Positions 39,236 through 49,100 of a DNA stretch of 64,000 nt are shown here, in pieces. This stretch comes from Vibrio hannami (lineage in GTDB: Bacteria > Pseudomonadota > Gammaproteobacteria > Enterobacterales > Vibrionaceae): assembly GCF_029589055.1 (NCBI RefSeq), contig NZ_JARQZP010000003.1:1426001-1490000 (forward strand). Direction: 5' to 3'. Below the pieces are notes generated by a model that worked only from the letters and a program-made list of their open reading frames with translations, was not told the origin of the DNA and searched no databases. Positions within the stretch are counted from its first letter, which is position 1. Each line of letters begins with the position of its first letter. The position numbers were made by a program, and so were the translations under genes.

Positions 39236-41881
39236 TTAAAACTTAACTTTGAATGTCTTGGCCTGACATTGTGCCAGTGTACCAAACGAACCAGCTTCAA
39301 CCGCTTCAACGCCCGGACGAGGCTGTTCATCCATCTGTACTTCCACCCAGTCAGTAACAGGTTTATCAAATGCGATGCTGCCTTCAGACATTGCCGTTTC
39401 AGATGGGTTGTATACACGCAGAATTAGCGCGTCTTCATCTTCGGCCTTCTTCAGTACGCTCAGTACCACGCCCTTCATATCTTCCTTAAGCATGCTGTAA
39501 GTCATTGGTAGATTCTGCTCGCCAACGTTCAGCTTCATTGCGTTGTAAGGAATCTTGTTGTAACAAGCGATTGGAGTAACGTACTCACGAGCCTGAGACA
39601 TAACGTCTGCAGAGATATGGTCACCCGCAAAGCCACAGATAGAGAAGTTACAAGCCAGTTTGCCACGAGTCTGAGAATCCGGAGCAGGAATCTTGATACC
39701 TGAAGGACGACCAGGGCGAAGTAGCAGGTTCTCTTTACCAAGAACGCCAACACCACGTAGCAGAGTCAGAGCGAACGTATCGCGCTTCTCGTTACCCTGA
39801 GAGGAAATCACTTCAAACTCACGTAGACCGTTACTGAATAGTGCTATACCACCTGCCTGATTTTCTACTGCAGCAAAGTTCATTAGCTGGTATACAGGTA
39901 CCGGAGCTTCTTTCCACTTCTCTTCTTCCCATTGAGCCATTGCCGGGTCTTGAGTAGGACGAGTGATAACACCGAACTGGTTGTCAGCAACGACCGTTTC
40001 AGATACCCACGGAGTCGGGATAAGCACACGTACACGGTGATCATCAGCCTGGTTGTCCAGTTCCATACTCACGTCGATCCGACGAGAACCTTCACGCAGG
40101 ATTACCTGAGCTTTAACATCTACAAAACCATCCTGATTGGTACGCTCTTCACGAGCTTCAAGGTCAGTCGGAACATTCATGCGGAAAGCGATATTTGCTA
40201 CAGACTGGAATGCCTGCTGTTCAACGCTTGTTTCTACATCAAACTCGTCAGAGTAGATTAACCACTCTTTACGAGAAGGAGAGTAATCGTACTCATCACC
40301 GTCATCAGAACCATCTTCCAAACGCAGAACCTGGTCATACTCATGCTTGGTTTCTTTATCAAGAATCGTTAGCGTACCGTTCGCGTTTACAGTGATAGAG
40401 TAGAATTCATTTTCAAGTACATTGCCTTCGTTAGCGACTGCTTTCTGAGCACCTGATTCGTTACACTGAATATGCAAAGTTGTGTAACCCATCGCTGGTA
40501 CTTTGATCTTCAGCTGAATGTCGTACTCTACAAATGGGTCGTAGTTTCCGTAGTGAACGATCTGACGGTCAATCTTGCCCGGGTCGATAACGCGAGAGTC
40601 TTCTATGAAGTACTCAACATCGTTACCCGCTTCGTCAAAGATTTTGAATTCGTTCGCACGGATAGTGATCATAGTGTTCACTACTTCTTCACGTGCATAA
40701 GGCATCAGGTTGAAGAATGCTAGCTTGTCACAGCCTTCACGCTCTGGCATGTGGTCAACAATCTTACGCTTGTAGAAGTTGATAAGGTTAGTTGCCATAT
40801 CATCGGCGAGGATGTAACGAGCAAGAATTTCAGCGTGAACCTTATCTGAACAACAACAACCGATAGAGTCGTGAGCGTGGTTCTTCATGCTCTCTTTCCA
40901 CATTTTCTCAATCAGGCCGTGGTGGTATTCAAAACCAAGGTCGTAAGCGATAGATGCAAGCGGCTCAAGGATGTTAACAATCTTGTTCTCAACTTCAGCG
41001 TGGATAATCTTGATATCCATACGAGTTGAAGAAATGGTACGGTGAACACGCATGTATTTACCGTCGTTGAACTCACCTTTGATAGTGTCAAGCTGGTCAC
41101 GCATTGCTTCGATACGCTCAAACACCTCTTCGTAGCGGCTCATTACAAACTCACGCTCTGGGTAGATTTCACGCAGGCTATCCATAACTTCAAAGATGTC
41201 TTTCTGAATAGGCATCTGGTCGTGACCGTTAGGAAGCAGGATATCTTTAGTTACTGATGCGTTTTCAAGAACCGGGAAGTATTTGTCCAGGCGACCACGC
41301 AGACCTTCTTCATCTTGAGGAAGGTATTTACCGATAGCGTAACCAAGTGGAAGAACCTGTGCGGTTACTTCACTTCCATCGTTCGACTGCCATAGGAACT
41401 CAGTTTTATCAGTGCCGTGACGCTCTGAACAACCACGCCAGAACATAGTTCGGTTAAAGCCAAAACCGTTATAGATCATTGGAAGCTGAGAACTCATCGA
41501 GAATGAGTCAGGCAGGTAACCAATCTTCATTGGTTCACCTAGCTGCAGAGCATCACGCAAACCGTACATCATGTTACGTACGATAGACTCGCCAGACACC
41601 TGCATTGTATCTGTCTGAGAGTACCATGGACCAACGATTAGCTTGCCTGCTTCTACAAGTGATTTAACACGATCTAGATTTTCTGGCTTGATAGCGAAGT
41701 AGTCTTCAAGAACTGCTGTCTGACCGTCAAGAACGTAGTATTTATATTCTGGATCATTCTCTAGACGAGTCATGATCTCTTCCATGTTGTTAACAAGAAG
41801 GATACGAGACTCTTCAGTTGTGAAATACCACTCACGGTCCCAGTGCATATGGGGAGTGATATGAACGCGAGATATAGTCAT
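39236..41881 (-). CDS. mngB: Glycoside hydrolase family 38 protein, mannosylglycerate hydrolase type
   Basis: An 881-residue cytoplasmic alpha-mannosidase. The N-terminal [18 protein letters not shown] has the zinc-binding H.HWDREW of GH38, [15 protein letters not shown] carries the predicted nucleophile Asp of YSQTD, and the late [13 protein letters not shown] holds further ligands. Length matches E. coli MngB (877), which splits 2-O-(6-phospho-mannosyl)-glycerate into mannose 6-phosphate and glycerate. The neighbours, a PTS EIIA protein and a GntR regulator, fit that pathway. It follows the EIIA gene by about 127 bases with a hairpin between. Confidence 0.88.
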   Translation of the reverse strand: MTISRVHITPHMHWDREWYFTTEESRILLVNNMEEIMTRLENDPEYKYYVLDGQTAVLEDYFAIKPENLDRVKSLVEAGKLIVGPWYSQTDTMQVSGESIVRNMMYGLRDALQLGEPMKIGYLPDSFSMSSQLPMIYNGFGFNRTMFWRGCSERHGTDKTEFLWQSNDGSEVTAQVLPLGYAIGKYLPQDEEGLRGRLDKYFPVLENASVTKDILLPNGHDQMPIQKDIFEVMDSLREIYPEREFVMSRYEEVFERIEAMRDQLDTIKGEFNDGKYMRVHRTISSTRMDIKIIHAEVENKIVNILEPLASIAYDLGFEYHHGLIEKMWKESMKNHAHDSIGCCCSDKVHAEILARYILADDMATNLINFYKRKIVDHMPEREGCDKLAFFNLMPYAREEVVNTMITIRANEFKIFDEAGNDVEYFIEDSRVIDPGKIDRQIVHYGNYDPFVEYDIQLKIKVPAMGYTTLHIQCNESGAQKAVANEGNVLENEFYSITVNANGTLTILDKETKHEYDQVLRLEDGSDDGDEYDYSPSRKEWLIYSDEFDVETSVEQQAFQSVANIAFRMNVPTDLEAREERTNQDGFVDVKAQVILREGSRRIDVSMELDNQADDHRVRVLIPTPWVSETVVADNQFGVITRPTQDPAMAQWEEEKWKEAPVPVYQLMNFAAVENQAGGIALFSNGLREFEVISSQGNEKRDTFALTLLRGVGVLGKENLLLRPGRPSGIKIPAPDSQTRGKLACNFSICGFAGDHISADVMSQAREYVTPIACYNKIPYNAMKLNVGEQNLPMTYSMLKEDMKGVVLSVLKKAEDEDALILRVYNPSETAMSEGSIAFDKPVTDWVEVQMDEQPRPGVEAVEAGSFGTLAQCQAKTFKVKF

Positions 41882-41974
41882 TGTAAAGTACCTGAGTTTA
41901 TCGCTACTAAAAGCCAGCGAAATTTAAATTGTGTATAGCCAAAAATTTGTATGCCAACATGACTGTTGTTAGTT

Positions 41975-41992
41975 GAGCCGGCTTACCGGCTC
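41975..41992 (-). promoter_or_regulatory. Intercistronic hairpin between the EIIA gene and the GH38 gene
   Basis: GAGCCGG and CCGGCTC are separated by four bases. No T run follows on the minus strand, so it is more likely an RNA-processing or stability element than a terminator. Confidence 0.55.
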
Positions 41993-42008
41993 TTCGTATT
42001 CGGGTTAA

Positions 42009-42596
42009 TTAGCCTTTAAACCAGCTAGCAACTTTTCCGAAGAAACCCTGAGGTTCTTCTTTTGCAACTGGTGCAGCCGCTGCCGGAACAGGTTCAGCTA
42101 CAGGCTCAACTGCTGGTGCAGGCGCTTCTTCTTCACTTTGCTCATCAAAAATCGCCAGAATTTCGTCTGCAGTTGTTGCGTTAAGCGCCGCTTCACGAAC
42201 TTCATCATCAATTAATGTAGAAGTCAGAGCCGTTAGAAGGTGCATGTGAGTGGAACCTGCTTCAGCGTTTGGAATTGCAATAAGGAAAATCAGGTTTACG
42301 TCTTCCATCTCGTCTTCGTCAATGCCTGGCCACTGAACATCTTCTTTCAGTGTTGCAACTGCAAATGCCGCTTCTTTAACCGCATCTGTTTTACCGTGTG
42401 GTACTGCAAGACCTTCACCAAGCGCAGTTGCGCCGTGTTCTTCACGAGCAAATACTGCTGCAAGGTACTCTTCTTTATCATTCAGTTTGCCCTGCTGGTC
42501 TAGTTGCTCAGCCAACGCTTTAATTGCTTCGTCACGGCTTGCGAAAGTAGTTTGCAGGTTAATCAGTGCTGGATTTGTCAGAGTTGTAAGATTCAT
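42009..42596 (-). CDS. PTS system EIIA component (fructose/mannosylglycerate type)
   Basis: A 195-residue cytoplasmic phosphocarrier. Residues 1-145 are an EIIA type-2 domain with the phospho-accepting histidine in GLAVPHGKTDAV (about residue 65). An Ala/Pro/Glu-rich linker and a short amphipathic tail (FFGKVASWFKG) follow. In E. coli the mannosylglycerate permease MngA joins IIA, IIB and IIC in one chain; here only IIA is present and no IIB/IIC is seen in the window. The start at 42596, with AGGGG eight bases upstream, is preferred to a longer frame from 42674. It heads the operon with the GH38 gene. Confidence 0.88.
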   Translation of the reverse strand: MNLTTLTNPALINLQTTFASRDEAIKALAEQLDQQGKLNDKEEYLAAVFAREEHGATALGEGLAVPHGKTDAVKEAAFAVATLKEDVQWPGIDEDEMEDVNLIFLIAIPNAEAGSTHMHLLTALTSTLIDDEVREAALNATTADEILAIFDEQSEEEAPAPAVEPVAEPVPAAAAPVAKEEPQGFFGKVASWFKG

Positions 42597-42684
42597 AAAC
42601 CGGGCCCCTATTGATGTATTTGGTAATTTGTACGCTATTTCAGTACAACTATAGCTTAATAATACACAAACCATACAAATCTAC

Positions 42685-42742
42685 TGTGATCTATATCTCA
42701 TTTAATACACATTTGTATTTCTTTTGTATTAGGTATACAAAA
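42685..42742. promoter_or_regulatory. CRP-like site and GntR-type operators between mngR-like and EIIA genes
   Basis: TGTGATCTATATCTCA (42685-42700) is close to the CRP consensus TGTGA-N6-TCACA. A perfect dyad, TTTTGTAT-N5-ATACAAAA, lies at 42722-42742, and a shorter AATAC/GTATT dyad at 42704-42719. Further TTTGTA half sites occur on both sides. These fit binding by the divergent GntR repressor with catabolite control. Confidence 0.65.
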
Positions 42743-42834
42743 TTTAACTCAGATTGTTATTGTCTTAAACCTGGTAATTTGTATCATGTAGCAATATAAG
42801 AACTGAGAAACAACACCAGAATAAAGAGGTACAG

Positions 42835-43554
42835 ATGGCCAGACTCCCTATGTACAGACAAATCGCCGATGCCATACGAGAGAAAATTGGTACTGGTGAA
42901 TATAAGGTTGGAGAAGCATTACCAACAGAAGCTCAACTTAGAGAAGAGTTCTCAGTTAGCCGTGTAACCGTTAGGCAGGCACTGAAGCTTCTGATCGAAA
43001 ATGGAGAGCTGGAAAGTGTACAGGGAAGTGGCACCTACGTTAAAGCAAGTAAGGTAAATTACGATATTTATCAACAGACAAGCTTTAACGAAAAATGGGC
43101 CCATCTGAATGTCGTCACCCGTAGCGAAGTACTGGCGTTTGAAATTACGCTTCCAAGTCTCACCATGGCAGAGCACCTTAATGTGACCGAAGACGAACGC
43201 ATCTTTTATATAAAACGCGTTCGATTTATAGATGAAAACCCGATTACAGTTGAAGAAACCTGGATGCCTCTGGCTCTGTTCCCGGATTTGACTTACGAGG
43301 TAATGAGAAACTCGAAATACGACTATATCGAGAATCAAAAAGGTATGGTTATTGACCGCAGTGAACAGGAGATCGTTCCTGTGTTGCCGCCTAATAAAGT
43401 ATCTGATCTTTTAGGTATTGATCCAAGTCAGCCAATCATCGAGAAGAGAACCCGGAGTTATCTGATGGATGGAACAGTATTTGAGTACAGCCGAAACTAT
43501 TTTAAATCAACAGATTACAAGTTTACTCTGGTCGCTAAACGCCATAAAGGCTAA
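42835..43554 (+). CDS. GntR/HutC-family regulator (MngR-like)
   Basis: A 239-residue repressor. The N-terminal winged helix-turn-helix (about residues 1-70) has YRQIADAIREKIGTGEYKVG, LPTEAQLREEFSVSRVTVRQ and GSGTYV. The C-terminal UTRA domain (about 90-235) has the typical ERIFYIKRVRFIDENPI and VEETWMPLALFP effector pocket segments. Length equals E. coli MngR (240). It is divergent from the EIIA-GH38 operon and separated by dyads of ATACAAA type, so it most likely represses that operon and responds to the phosphorylated sugar. Confidence 0.9.
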   Translation: MARLPMYRQIADAIREKIGTGEYKVGEALPTEAQLREEFSVSRVTVRQALKLLIENGELESVQGSGTYVKASKVNYDIYQQTSFNEKWAHLNVVTRSEVLAFEITLPSLTMAEHLNVTEDERIFYIKRVRFIDENPITVEETWMPLALFPDLTYEVMRNSKYDYIENQKGMVIDRSEQEIVPVLPPNKVSDLLGIDPSQPIIEKRTRSYLMDGTVFEYSRNYFKSTDYKFTLVAKRHKG

Positions 43555-43590
43555 TGAGAGCCTATACAGATAATACAACTTTGATACACA

Positions 43591-43618
43591 ACGGCTGAGT
43601 CATCCTCAGCCGTTTTTT
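43591..43618. terminator. Bidirectional terminator after the GntR gene
   Basis: Perfect arms ACGGCTGAG and CTCAGCCGT around five bases, with TTTTT following on the plus strand. It overlaps the stop codon of the convergent kinase-like gene. Confidence 0.92.
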
Positions 43619-44699
43619 ATACCTGATATTCAATAACCAGCTGTTCTATTTCCATATATTTTCTGATCAACTCAGAACGCTTCTTACCACTATTACCGTA
43701 GAAAAGCGCACCACTTTCATTAAGTAGGTCATAGCGCTTATCAAGAAGTTTAATGACTTCTTTAACTCTCTGTTTTGTCACTGGCGTGCAAGATTTTCCG
43801 TCTAGATCGTCTTCAATATCAAGCACATGAGAACGAAACATCTCTACAACAAACCTTGTTTCCAACTCTTCTGCGCTGCTGAGAACGAGTTGATACTCCT
43901 CAATCAGGCTTACTGTCTGGCGAATCACCAAATCGCTGGCCTCTTGAGACAACAACCAGGCTTTCTTCCGTACCAGCGTATTCAAAGCTTCTTGTTTAAC
44001 CATACGGTAAATTTGTATCTGTTCAGAATAGTCCATCGCATTGGACAGTAACCAACCAGAAAGGTAGCGCGTTTCAAATCGTTCACAGAAATTGAAGAGA
44101 GGGTCACTAGTACCGTTGCTATTGAATTCAACCAAAGGATTAAATCGATACATATAACCGAAATCAAACAGCCATAAATGCTGCTTTTCATCAACAATAA
44201 TATTACCGGCACACAAATCCCATTCAAACAATCCCGATTGTTCGCATGAAAGCAGGGTTGAGAACAGTTGAGATACGATAGATATGTCCACTTTATTTAG
44301 CAGGTTACCTTCCAGCCAGGGAGACAAAATGATCCCTAATCGATAATCGGCATAATTTGTTGTCACTATATTTTCGAATGATTCCGACGTATCCGGGGAA
44401 TCCTTTAACTTTTGCAGGTCATATCGTCTTTGAACCTCGTTTAAAAACGAAAATCTCCCATCAAGATTGTTAACCTTCGCAACGGCTCTTCTTTTCTTAA
44501 GCGTATACTCCTTTCCTTCGATTCTTAAGTGAAAGACTTCCGCGGTTAATCCATTGCTAAAAGTTTCTAATACAAAAGGGGAATCTGCAGTTAACTCGGA
44601 AAGCTGAACAGGTGGGATCGGGCAGTTATCTTCCTTTCCAACAATTAGGTTTTGACCGCTTTCATCAAATCGTAACTGCTCTAATTGGCGTGGGTTCAC
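43617..44699 (-). CDS. Protein-kinase-like (phosphotransferase fold) protein, orphan
   Basis: A 360-residue cytoplasmic protein with features of the protein-kinase fold: EGKEYTLKKRRAVAK gives a possible ATP-binding lysine, GLFEWDLCAGNIIVDE looks like the catalytic loop (Asp, then Asn four residues on), and LWLFDFGYMYRF carries DFG. No glycine-rich loop is clear, and HRD is replaced by EWD. The rest is helical. It may phosphorylate a protein or small molecule or be a pseudokinase. No operon partner: it stands alone between two terminators, so its target cannot be inferred from context. Confidence 0.65.
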   Translation of the reverse strand: MNPRQLEQLRFDESGQNLIVGKEDNCPIPPVQLSELTADSPFVLETFSNGLTAEVFHLRIEGKEYTLKKRRAVAKVNNLDGRFSFLNEVQRRYDLQKLKDSPDTSESFENIVTTNYADYRLGIILSPWLEGNLLNKVDISIVSQLFSTLLSCEQSGLFEWDLCAGNIIVDEKQHLWLFDFGYMYRFNPLVEFNSNGTSDPLFNFCERFETRYLSGWLLSNAMDYSEQIQIYRMVKQEALNTLVRKKAWLLSQEASDLVIRQTVSLIEEYQLVLSSAEELETRFVVEMFRSHVLDIEDDLDGKSCTPVTKQRVKEVIKLLDKRYDLLNESGALFYGNSGKKRSELIRKYMEIEQLVIEYQV

Positions 44700-44806
44700 A
44701 TTGTCCTCCTTGCGACATAATGTCCCATAACAGGCACAATTCTAGTCAATGTAAACGCTTCCTTGCTCATCCTGTAGACAGGAAAAGAAGGAGGAATATA
44801 AGGGAG

Positions 44807-44841
44807 TACAAAAAGGGGGAGATCGACAGATCTCCCCCTTT
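44807..44841 (-). terminator. Terminator of aspA
   Basis: AAAGGGGGAGATC pairs with GATCTCCCCCTTT around four bases; on the minus strand TTTTTGT follows. It lies 33 bases past the aspA stop. Confidence 0.9.
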
Positions 44842-44873
44842 CTCAATTGCTTAGCCGCCGCTGAGTACCTATG

Positions 44874-46304
44874 TTATTTAAACAGTTCCGCAGTATATTT
44901 TGGTGCCATCAGGTTGCTTGAAGAAAATATTTCGTTTACCTGGTCTTCATTTAACAAGCCTCTTTCTAAAACAACTTGTTTTACATCTTTACCCGTTTCA
45001 GCGCAGATCTTACCAACAATATCCCCTTCATGGTGACCAATGAATGGATTTAAGTAAGTAACAATACCGATTGAGTTATATACAAAGTCCTCGCAAACAG
45101 TTTCGTTAACTGTTATTCCATCGATACATTTTTCAGCAAGATTAATACAAGCATTACTTAGTAGTTCAATCGACTCAAATATTGCCTGACCAATTACAGG
45201 CTCCATTACATTTAATTGAAGCTGACCTGCTTCAGCGGCAAAAGTTACCGTTGTGTCATTACCAATAACTTTAAAACAGACCTGATTTACAACCTCTGGA
45301 ATAACCGGGTTAACTTTTGCTGGCATAATTGATGAGCCAGCCTGCATTTCTGGTAGGTTGATTTCATTCAAACCAGCACGAGGGCCAGAAGAAAGCAGAC
45401 GTAAATCGTTACATACTTTAGAAAGTTTTACCGCTAGACGCTTAAACGCACCATGAACAGTAACGTATGCACCACAGTCAGAAGTCGCTTCGATAAGATC
45501 TTCAGAAGGTACACAATCAAGACCTGTCGCTTCAGCAAGATATTTAACGGCTAGCTGCTGATACCCTTCTGCAGCGTTCAGACCAGTACCGATAGCAGTA
45601 GCACCAAGGTTAACTTCCAACAGTAAGTTTGCTGCGTATTTTAGGTTTTTGATCTCTTCTTTCAACAAGATACTGAAAGCGCCAAACTCCTGACCTACGG
45701 TCATTGGTACCGCATCTTGCAGCTGAGTACGACCCATCTTGATTGTGTCTTTGTACTCTACACTCTTCTTATCAAAAGAAGCCTTTAGCTGCTCAATTGA
45801 TGCGATCATTTGCATGATGCTGTTGTATACAGCCACACGGAAACCTGTTGGATAAGCACAGTTTGTAGATTGGCTTTTGTTCACATGATCATTTGGATTA
45901 ATGATGTGATATTCGCCTTTCTGGTGGCCTTTAAGTTCTAGCGCAACGTTAGCAACCACCTCATTTGCATTCATATTAACAGAAGTACCGGCGCCTCCCT
46001 GATACACATCAGAGATAAACTGATCCATGCATTTACCTGTCTCCAGAATAAGGTCACAGGCCTGGATAATATATCCACCAACATCGGCTGGAATAGTACC
46101 TAATTCCATATTTGCACGAGCAGCTGCCTTCTTCGTGTAAATCATACCTTTAACAAGTTCAGGCACATCTGAAATAGTTTTTGACGAGATCGAAAAGTTA
46201 TTTTTCGCACGTAGAGAATGAATTCCATAATAAGCATTCTGTGGAACTTCCAATTTCCCTAGTAAATCTTCTTCGATACGAAAACCATTTGAATTATTAA
46301 TCAT
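44874..46304 (-). CDS. aspA: Aspartate ammonia-lyase (aspartase)
   Basis: A 476-residue cytoplasmic tetrameric enzyme that turns L-aspartate into fumarate and ammonia. Signature [19 protein letters not shown] with the catalytic serine is present, as is [19 protein letters not shown] [27 protein letters not shown] at the start is typical. ATG 46304 ([13 protein letters not shown]) is preferred to 46325, with AGG upstream. An oddity is STNCAYPTG, where the E. coli enzyme has Asp instead of Cys. It follows dcuA on the same strand but behind a terminator, so it has its own promoter. Confidence 0.95.
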   Translation of the reverse strand: MINNSNGFRIEEDLLGKLEVPQNAYYGIHSLRAKNNFSISSKTISDVPELVKGMIYTKKAAARANMELGTIPADVGGYIIQACDLILETGKCMDQFISDVYQGGAGTSVNMNANEVVANVALELKGHQKGEYHIINPNDHVNKSQSTNCAYPTGFRVAVYNSIMQMIASIEQLKASFDKKSVEYKDTIKMGRTQLQDAVPMTVGQEFGAFSILLKEEIKNLKYAANLLLEVNLGATAIGTGLNAAEGYQQLAVKYLAEATGLDCVPSEDLIEATSDCGAYVTVHGAFKRLAVKLSKVCNDLRLLSSGPRAGLNEINLPEMQAGSSIMPAKVNPVIPEVVNQVCFKVIGNDTTVTFAAEAGQLQLNVMEPVIGQAIFESIELLSNACINLAEKCIDGITVNETVCEDFVYNSIGIVTYLNPFIGHHEGDIVGKICAETGKDVKQVVLERGLLNEDQVNEIFSSSNLMAPKYTAELFK

Positions 46305-46437
46305 GACAGCTACCTTTGTTGGCATTTGAAGTACACAGTCATAATCTTATTTATTTAAAAAAAGTACAATGCCGAAAAGTATGAATTGATGCAGTTTCGG
46401 CATACAGGAAAGTTCGAAAAAGTTGGGGTATGTCACG

Positions 46438-46465
46438 TAAAAAAATAGGGAGCAACGCTCCCTAT
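46438..46465 (-). terminator. Terminator of dcuA
   Basis: ATAGGGAGC pairs with GCTCCCTAT around AAC; on the minus strand seven T follow. It lies between dcuA and aspA, separating the two transcription units or reducing read-through. Confidence 0.92.
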
Positions 46466-46497
46466 CTTTTTACTATAATATTTTAAATATTAATAAG

Positions 46498-47799
46498 TTA
46501 GATTAATACACCACCAAAAGCGAAGCCCAAAGCTACAGCACTGGCAATCGTAACAACACCCGGAATAAAGAATGGGTGGTTAAATACGTACTTACCGATT
46601 CGCGTCGAGCCAGTATCATCCATTTCAACCGCTGCTAGCAGTGTTGGATAGGTTGGTAGCACAAACAGAGCGCTAACCGCAGCAAATGAAGCAACCGCTG
46701 TCAGAGGTGCAACACCAATCGCAAGTGCTGCTGGCATTAGAGCCGAAGTTGTTGCGCCCTGGGAGTATAGAAGCATTGAAGCAAAGAACAGAGTAATCGC
46801 CAGCATCCAAGGGTGTTGTTCTAGAATGTGTGCAGAGAACTCTTTAATTTCGTTGATATGGCTTGATACAAATGTATCACCTAACCAGGCTACACCTAGT
46901 ACACAAACACAAGCACTCATACCTGATTTAAATGTCGCAGCATTCGCAATCTTTGATGCGTCAATTTTGGTGATCATCACGATTGCAGTTGCAGCCATTA
47001 GCATGATTGCCATAATCGCCTGGTTACGACCGATGGTTGGATGCTCAATTAGGCCAACCGCACCACTGATCATTGTCGCGTATGACACAACAGCGATAAT
47101 CGCAACAAGGAAGATGTATACCGACATTTTTGCAGAAGGAAGAATATTTCTCTTTGCGCTACCTTGAAGCTTGATAAGGCCTTTTGCCATACGCTCCTGA
47201 TACACAGGATCATCCTTAAGCTCACCGCCCATCATATTGGCAACAAACGCACCAATCATACAAGCAACAAACGTTGTAGGGATACATACTGCTAGTAGCG
47301 TGATGTAACCAACACCTAGTGGCTCAAGAATGCCTGAGAAGAATACCACAGCTGCTGAAATTGGTGACGCTGTGATTGCGATTTGAGAAGCAACAACAGC
47401 AATGGAAAGCGGACGGGATGGGCGAATGCCCTGCTCTTTCGCTACTTCTGCTATTACCGGAAGTGTTGAGAAAGCGGTATGCCCTGTACCTGCCAGAATG
47501 GTCATAAAGTAAGTCACGATAGGAGCATAAAAGGTAATACGCTTTGGATTTTTACGAAGGAACTGCTCAGCCAGATCAACCAGCCAATCCATACCACCCG
47601 CTACCTGCATTGCTGCAATTGCTGTGATAACCGACATAATAATCAGGATTACGTCAACAGGAATACTACCGGCATCCAAACCCAAAAGCATAGTTAGTGC
47701 AATCACACCTGCACCACCGGCAAAACCGATGCCTATACCACCTATTCTTGCCCCTAAAAATATAAAGAGGAGAACAACTAATAACTCGACAATTACCAT
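46498..47799 (-). CDS. dcuA: Anaerobic C4-dicarboxylate transporter DcuA
   Basis: A 433-residue inner-membrane carrier (E. coli DcuA is also 433) that exchanges fumarate, aspartate or malate for succinate during anaerobic growth. About ten to twelve helices are visible, with the Dcu-specific TYFMTILAGTGHTAFSTLPV and SPISAAVVFFSGILEPLG. AAGGAA lies six bases before the start. The dcuA-aspA order is the common one: uptake of aspartate, then deamination to fumarate. Confidence 0.95.
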   Translation of the reverse strand: MVIVELLVVLLFIFLGARIGGIGIGFAGGAGVIALTMLLGLDAGSIPVDVILIIMSVITAIAAMQVAGGMDWLVDLAEQFLRKNPKRITFYAPIVTYFMTILAGTGHTAFSTLPVIAEVAKEQGIRPSRPLSIAVVASQIAITASPISAAVVFFSGILEPLGVGYITLLAVCIPTTFVACMIGAFVANMMGGELKDDPVYQERMAKGLIKLQGSAKRNILPSAKMSVYIFLVAIIAVVSYATMISGAVGLIEHPTIGRNQAIMAIMLMAATAIVMITKIDASKIANAATFKSGMSACVCVLGVAWLGDTFVSSHINEIKEFSAHILEQHPWMLAITLFFASMLLYSQGATTSALMPAALAIGVAPLTAVASFAAVSALFVLPTYPTLLAAVEMDDTGSTRIGKYVFNHPFFIPGVVTIASAVALGFAFGGVLI

Positions 47800-48179
47800 A
47801 TTATGTTTCCTTAATAACGGTTAATTTTATAAATTTAAACTTTGGCATTGATAGTCAGATATAATTCTTATAAATATAAAAACCATTTATTAAGACAAAC
47901 ATAACCCAACCACAATGAATAAAAATTCAGCGGTATAATTGATATACAATCTATTTATAATCACTCTTGCCGTTTAACAAAACAGCAACTAAAAAGTCAA
48001 ATGAATTTGATCAATCTAATAATTTATAAGCAGAATACTTTTTTATCTCTAAATTGAGAAATGTTTCGTTTGATGACCGTATAGCAAAATAGCATCACCT
48101 AACTTTCTGCAAATGTGATTAAATTCTCTTTAATGACTCCAAAGTTAGTGTATGAAGTTTATGAATTCATTTGTCAGCC
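47800..48179. other. AT-rich intergenic region upstream of dcuA
   Basis: A 380-base, strongly AT-rich stretch that holds the dcuA promoter and the end of the LysR-type gene. TTGATATACAATC near 47938 is only a partial FNR match. No hairpin with a T run or repeat is clear. Confidence 0.4.
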
Positions 48180-49100
48180 CTATGAAAAAAACCTCGGGTT
48201 CAAACCGCTAAGCTCTTTGATTGGGCTTATTTTAATCAACTGACTCCAGATAGCTTCACAAGTCGGATGTAGTTTTGATACGTAACGATACACATATAGA
48301 TCAAGTGGCACCGGCTCTTTCTCTTTAAGAATCACAAGCTGCCCGGATTCCAGCTCTTTTTTTATAGTATAATCTGGTAGCCAACTGATTCCCTTTCCTT
48401 GCAAAACAAATTCTTTGTTGAGATCGCTCATCGAAGAGGTAGAGACTATATTCTTCGTCAATGCTTGCTGCGCCTTGTTCAGAGCGCGGCCCATGTAGCT
48501 ATCAGACGTATAGGCCAAGCTAGGAACATCATCATTTTCGCTGATATCAAATAACGGCTTACCTTCACTATCTGCAACTGATACACAATAAAGAAAACTG
48601 CGTCCCAGGTAGATGGACTGATAAGGTGCAACCTGCAGTCTGTCGTCATAAAAAGAGAAGAGAAAGTCACTTTTACCATCGATCAACCGCTCGATCGAAG
48701 TATCCACTTCACTTGCAACTATAGATAGGTTTGTGTTTAAGGCTGGGTTAAAAATACCTTCATGTATCTGTGGCAATATACCGATAGCGATGGAATGCGC
48801 AGCATTTAACCTAACAGTATGACGACCCCGTACTGAGCTGCCAGACAAACGACCAACTTCTTCGTCTAGCTGAAATAAAATGGATTCTGCGGTAGTCTTA
48901 AACTGTTTGCCGGATGTGGTCAGTTCAATGGGAGTCTTGCTTCTGTCGATCAGCACAAGATTCAGTTCGGATTCAAGGGATTTTATACGGCGGCTAAATG
49001 CTGGCTGAGTAATGTTCCTAGCGGAAGCAGCTTGTGAGAAACTCCCTAGTTCAGCAAGAGTTATAAAATCACGTAACCACTTAGTTTCAATGTTATTCAT
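48180..49100 (-). CDS. LysR-family regulator, HypT/YjiE-like
   Basis: A 306-residue LysR-type transcription factor. The N-terminal helix-turn-helix reads NNIETKWLRDFITLAELGSF, SQAASARNITQPAFSRRIKSLE, very like E. coli HypT (YjiE, QseD), the hypochlorite-responsive activator, and the effector domain shares SYMGRALN and STSSMSDLNKEFVLQGKGIS. Two methionines in those segments correspond, from memory, to two of the three that are oxidised in HypT; the third is not evident. It is transcribed alone, upstream of frdABCD and divergent from it. Confidence 0.82.
   Translation of the reverse strand: MNNIETKWLRDFITLAELGSFSQAASARNITQPAFSRRIKSLESELNLVLIDRSKTPIELTTSGKQFKTTAESILFQLDEEVGRLSGSSVRGRHTVRLNAAHSIAIGILPQIHEGIFNPALNTNLSIVASEVDTSIERLIDGKSDFLFSFYDDRLQVAPYQSIYLGRSFLYCVSVADSEGKPLFDISENDDVPSLAYTSDSYMGRALNKAQQALTKNIVSTSSMSDLNKEFVLQGKGISWLPDYTIKKELESGQLVILKEKEPVPLDLYVYRYVSKLHPTCEAIWSQLIKISPIKELSGLNPRFFS

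Noticed and set aside
47930..47955. FNR site upstream of dcuA
   Set aside because: TTGATATACAATC matches only half of the TTGAT-N4-ATCAA consensus.
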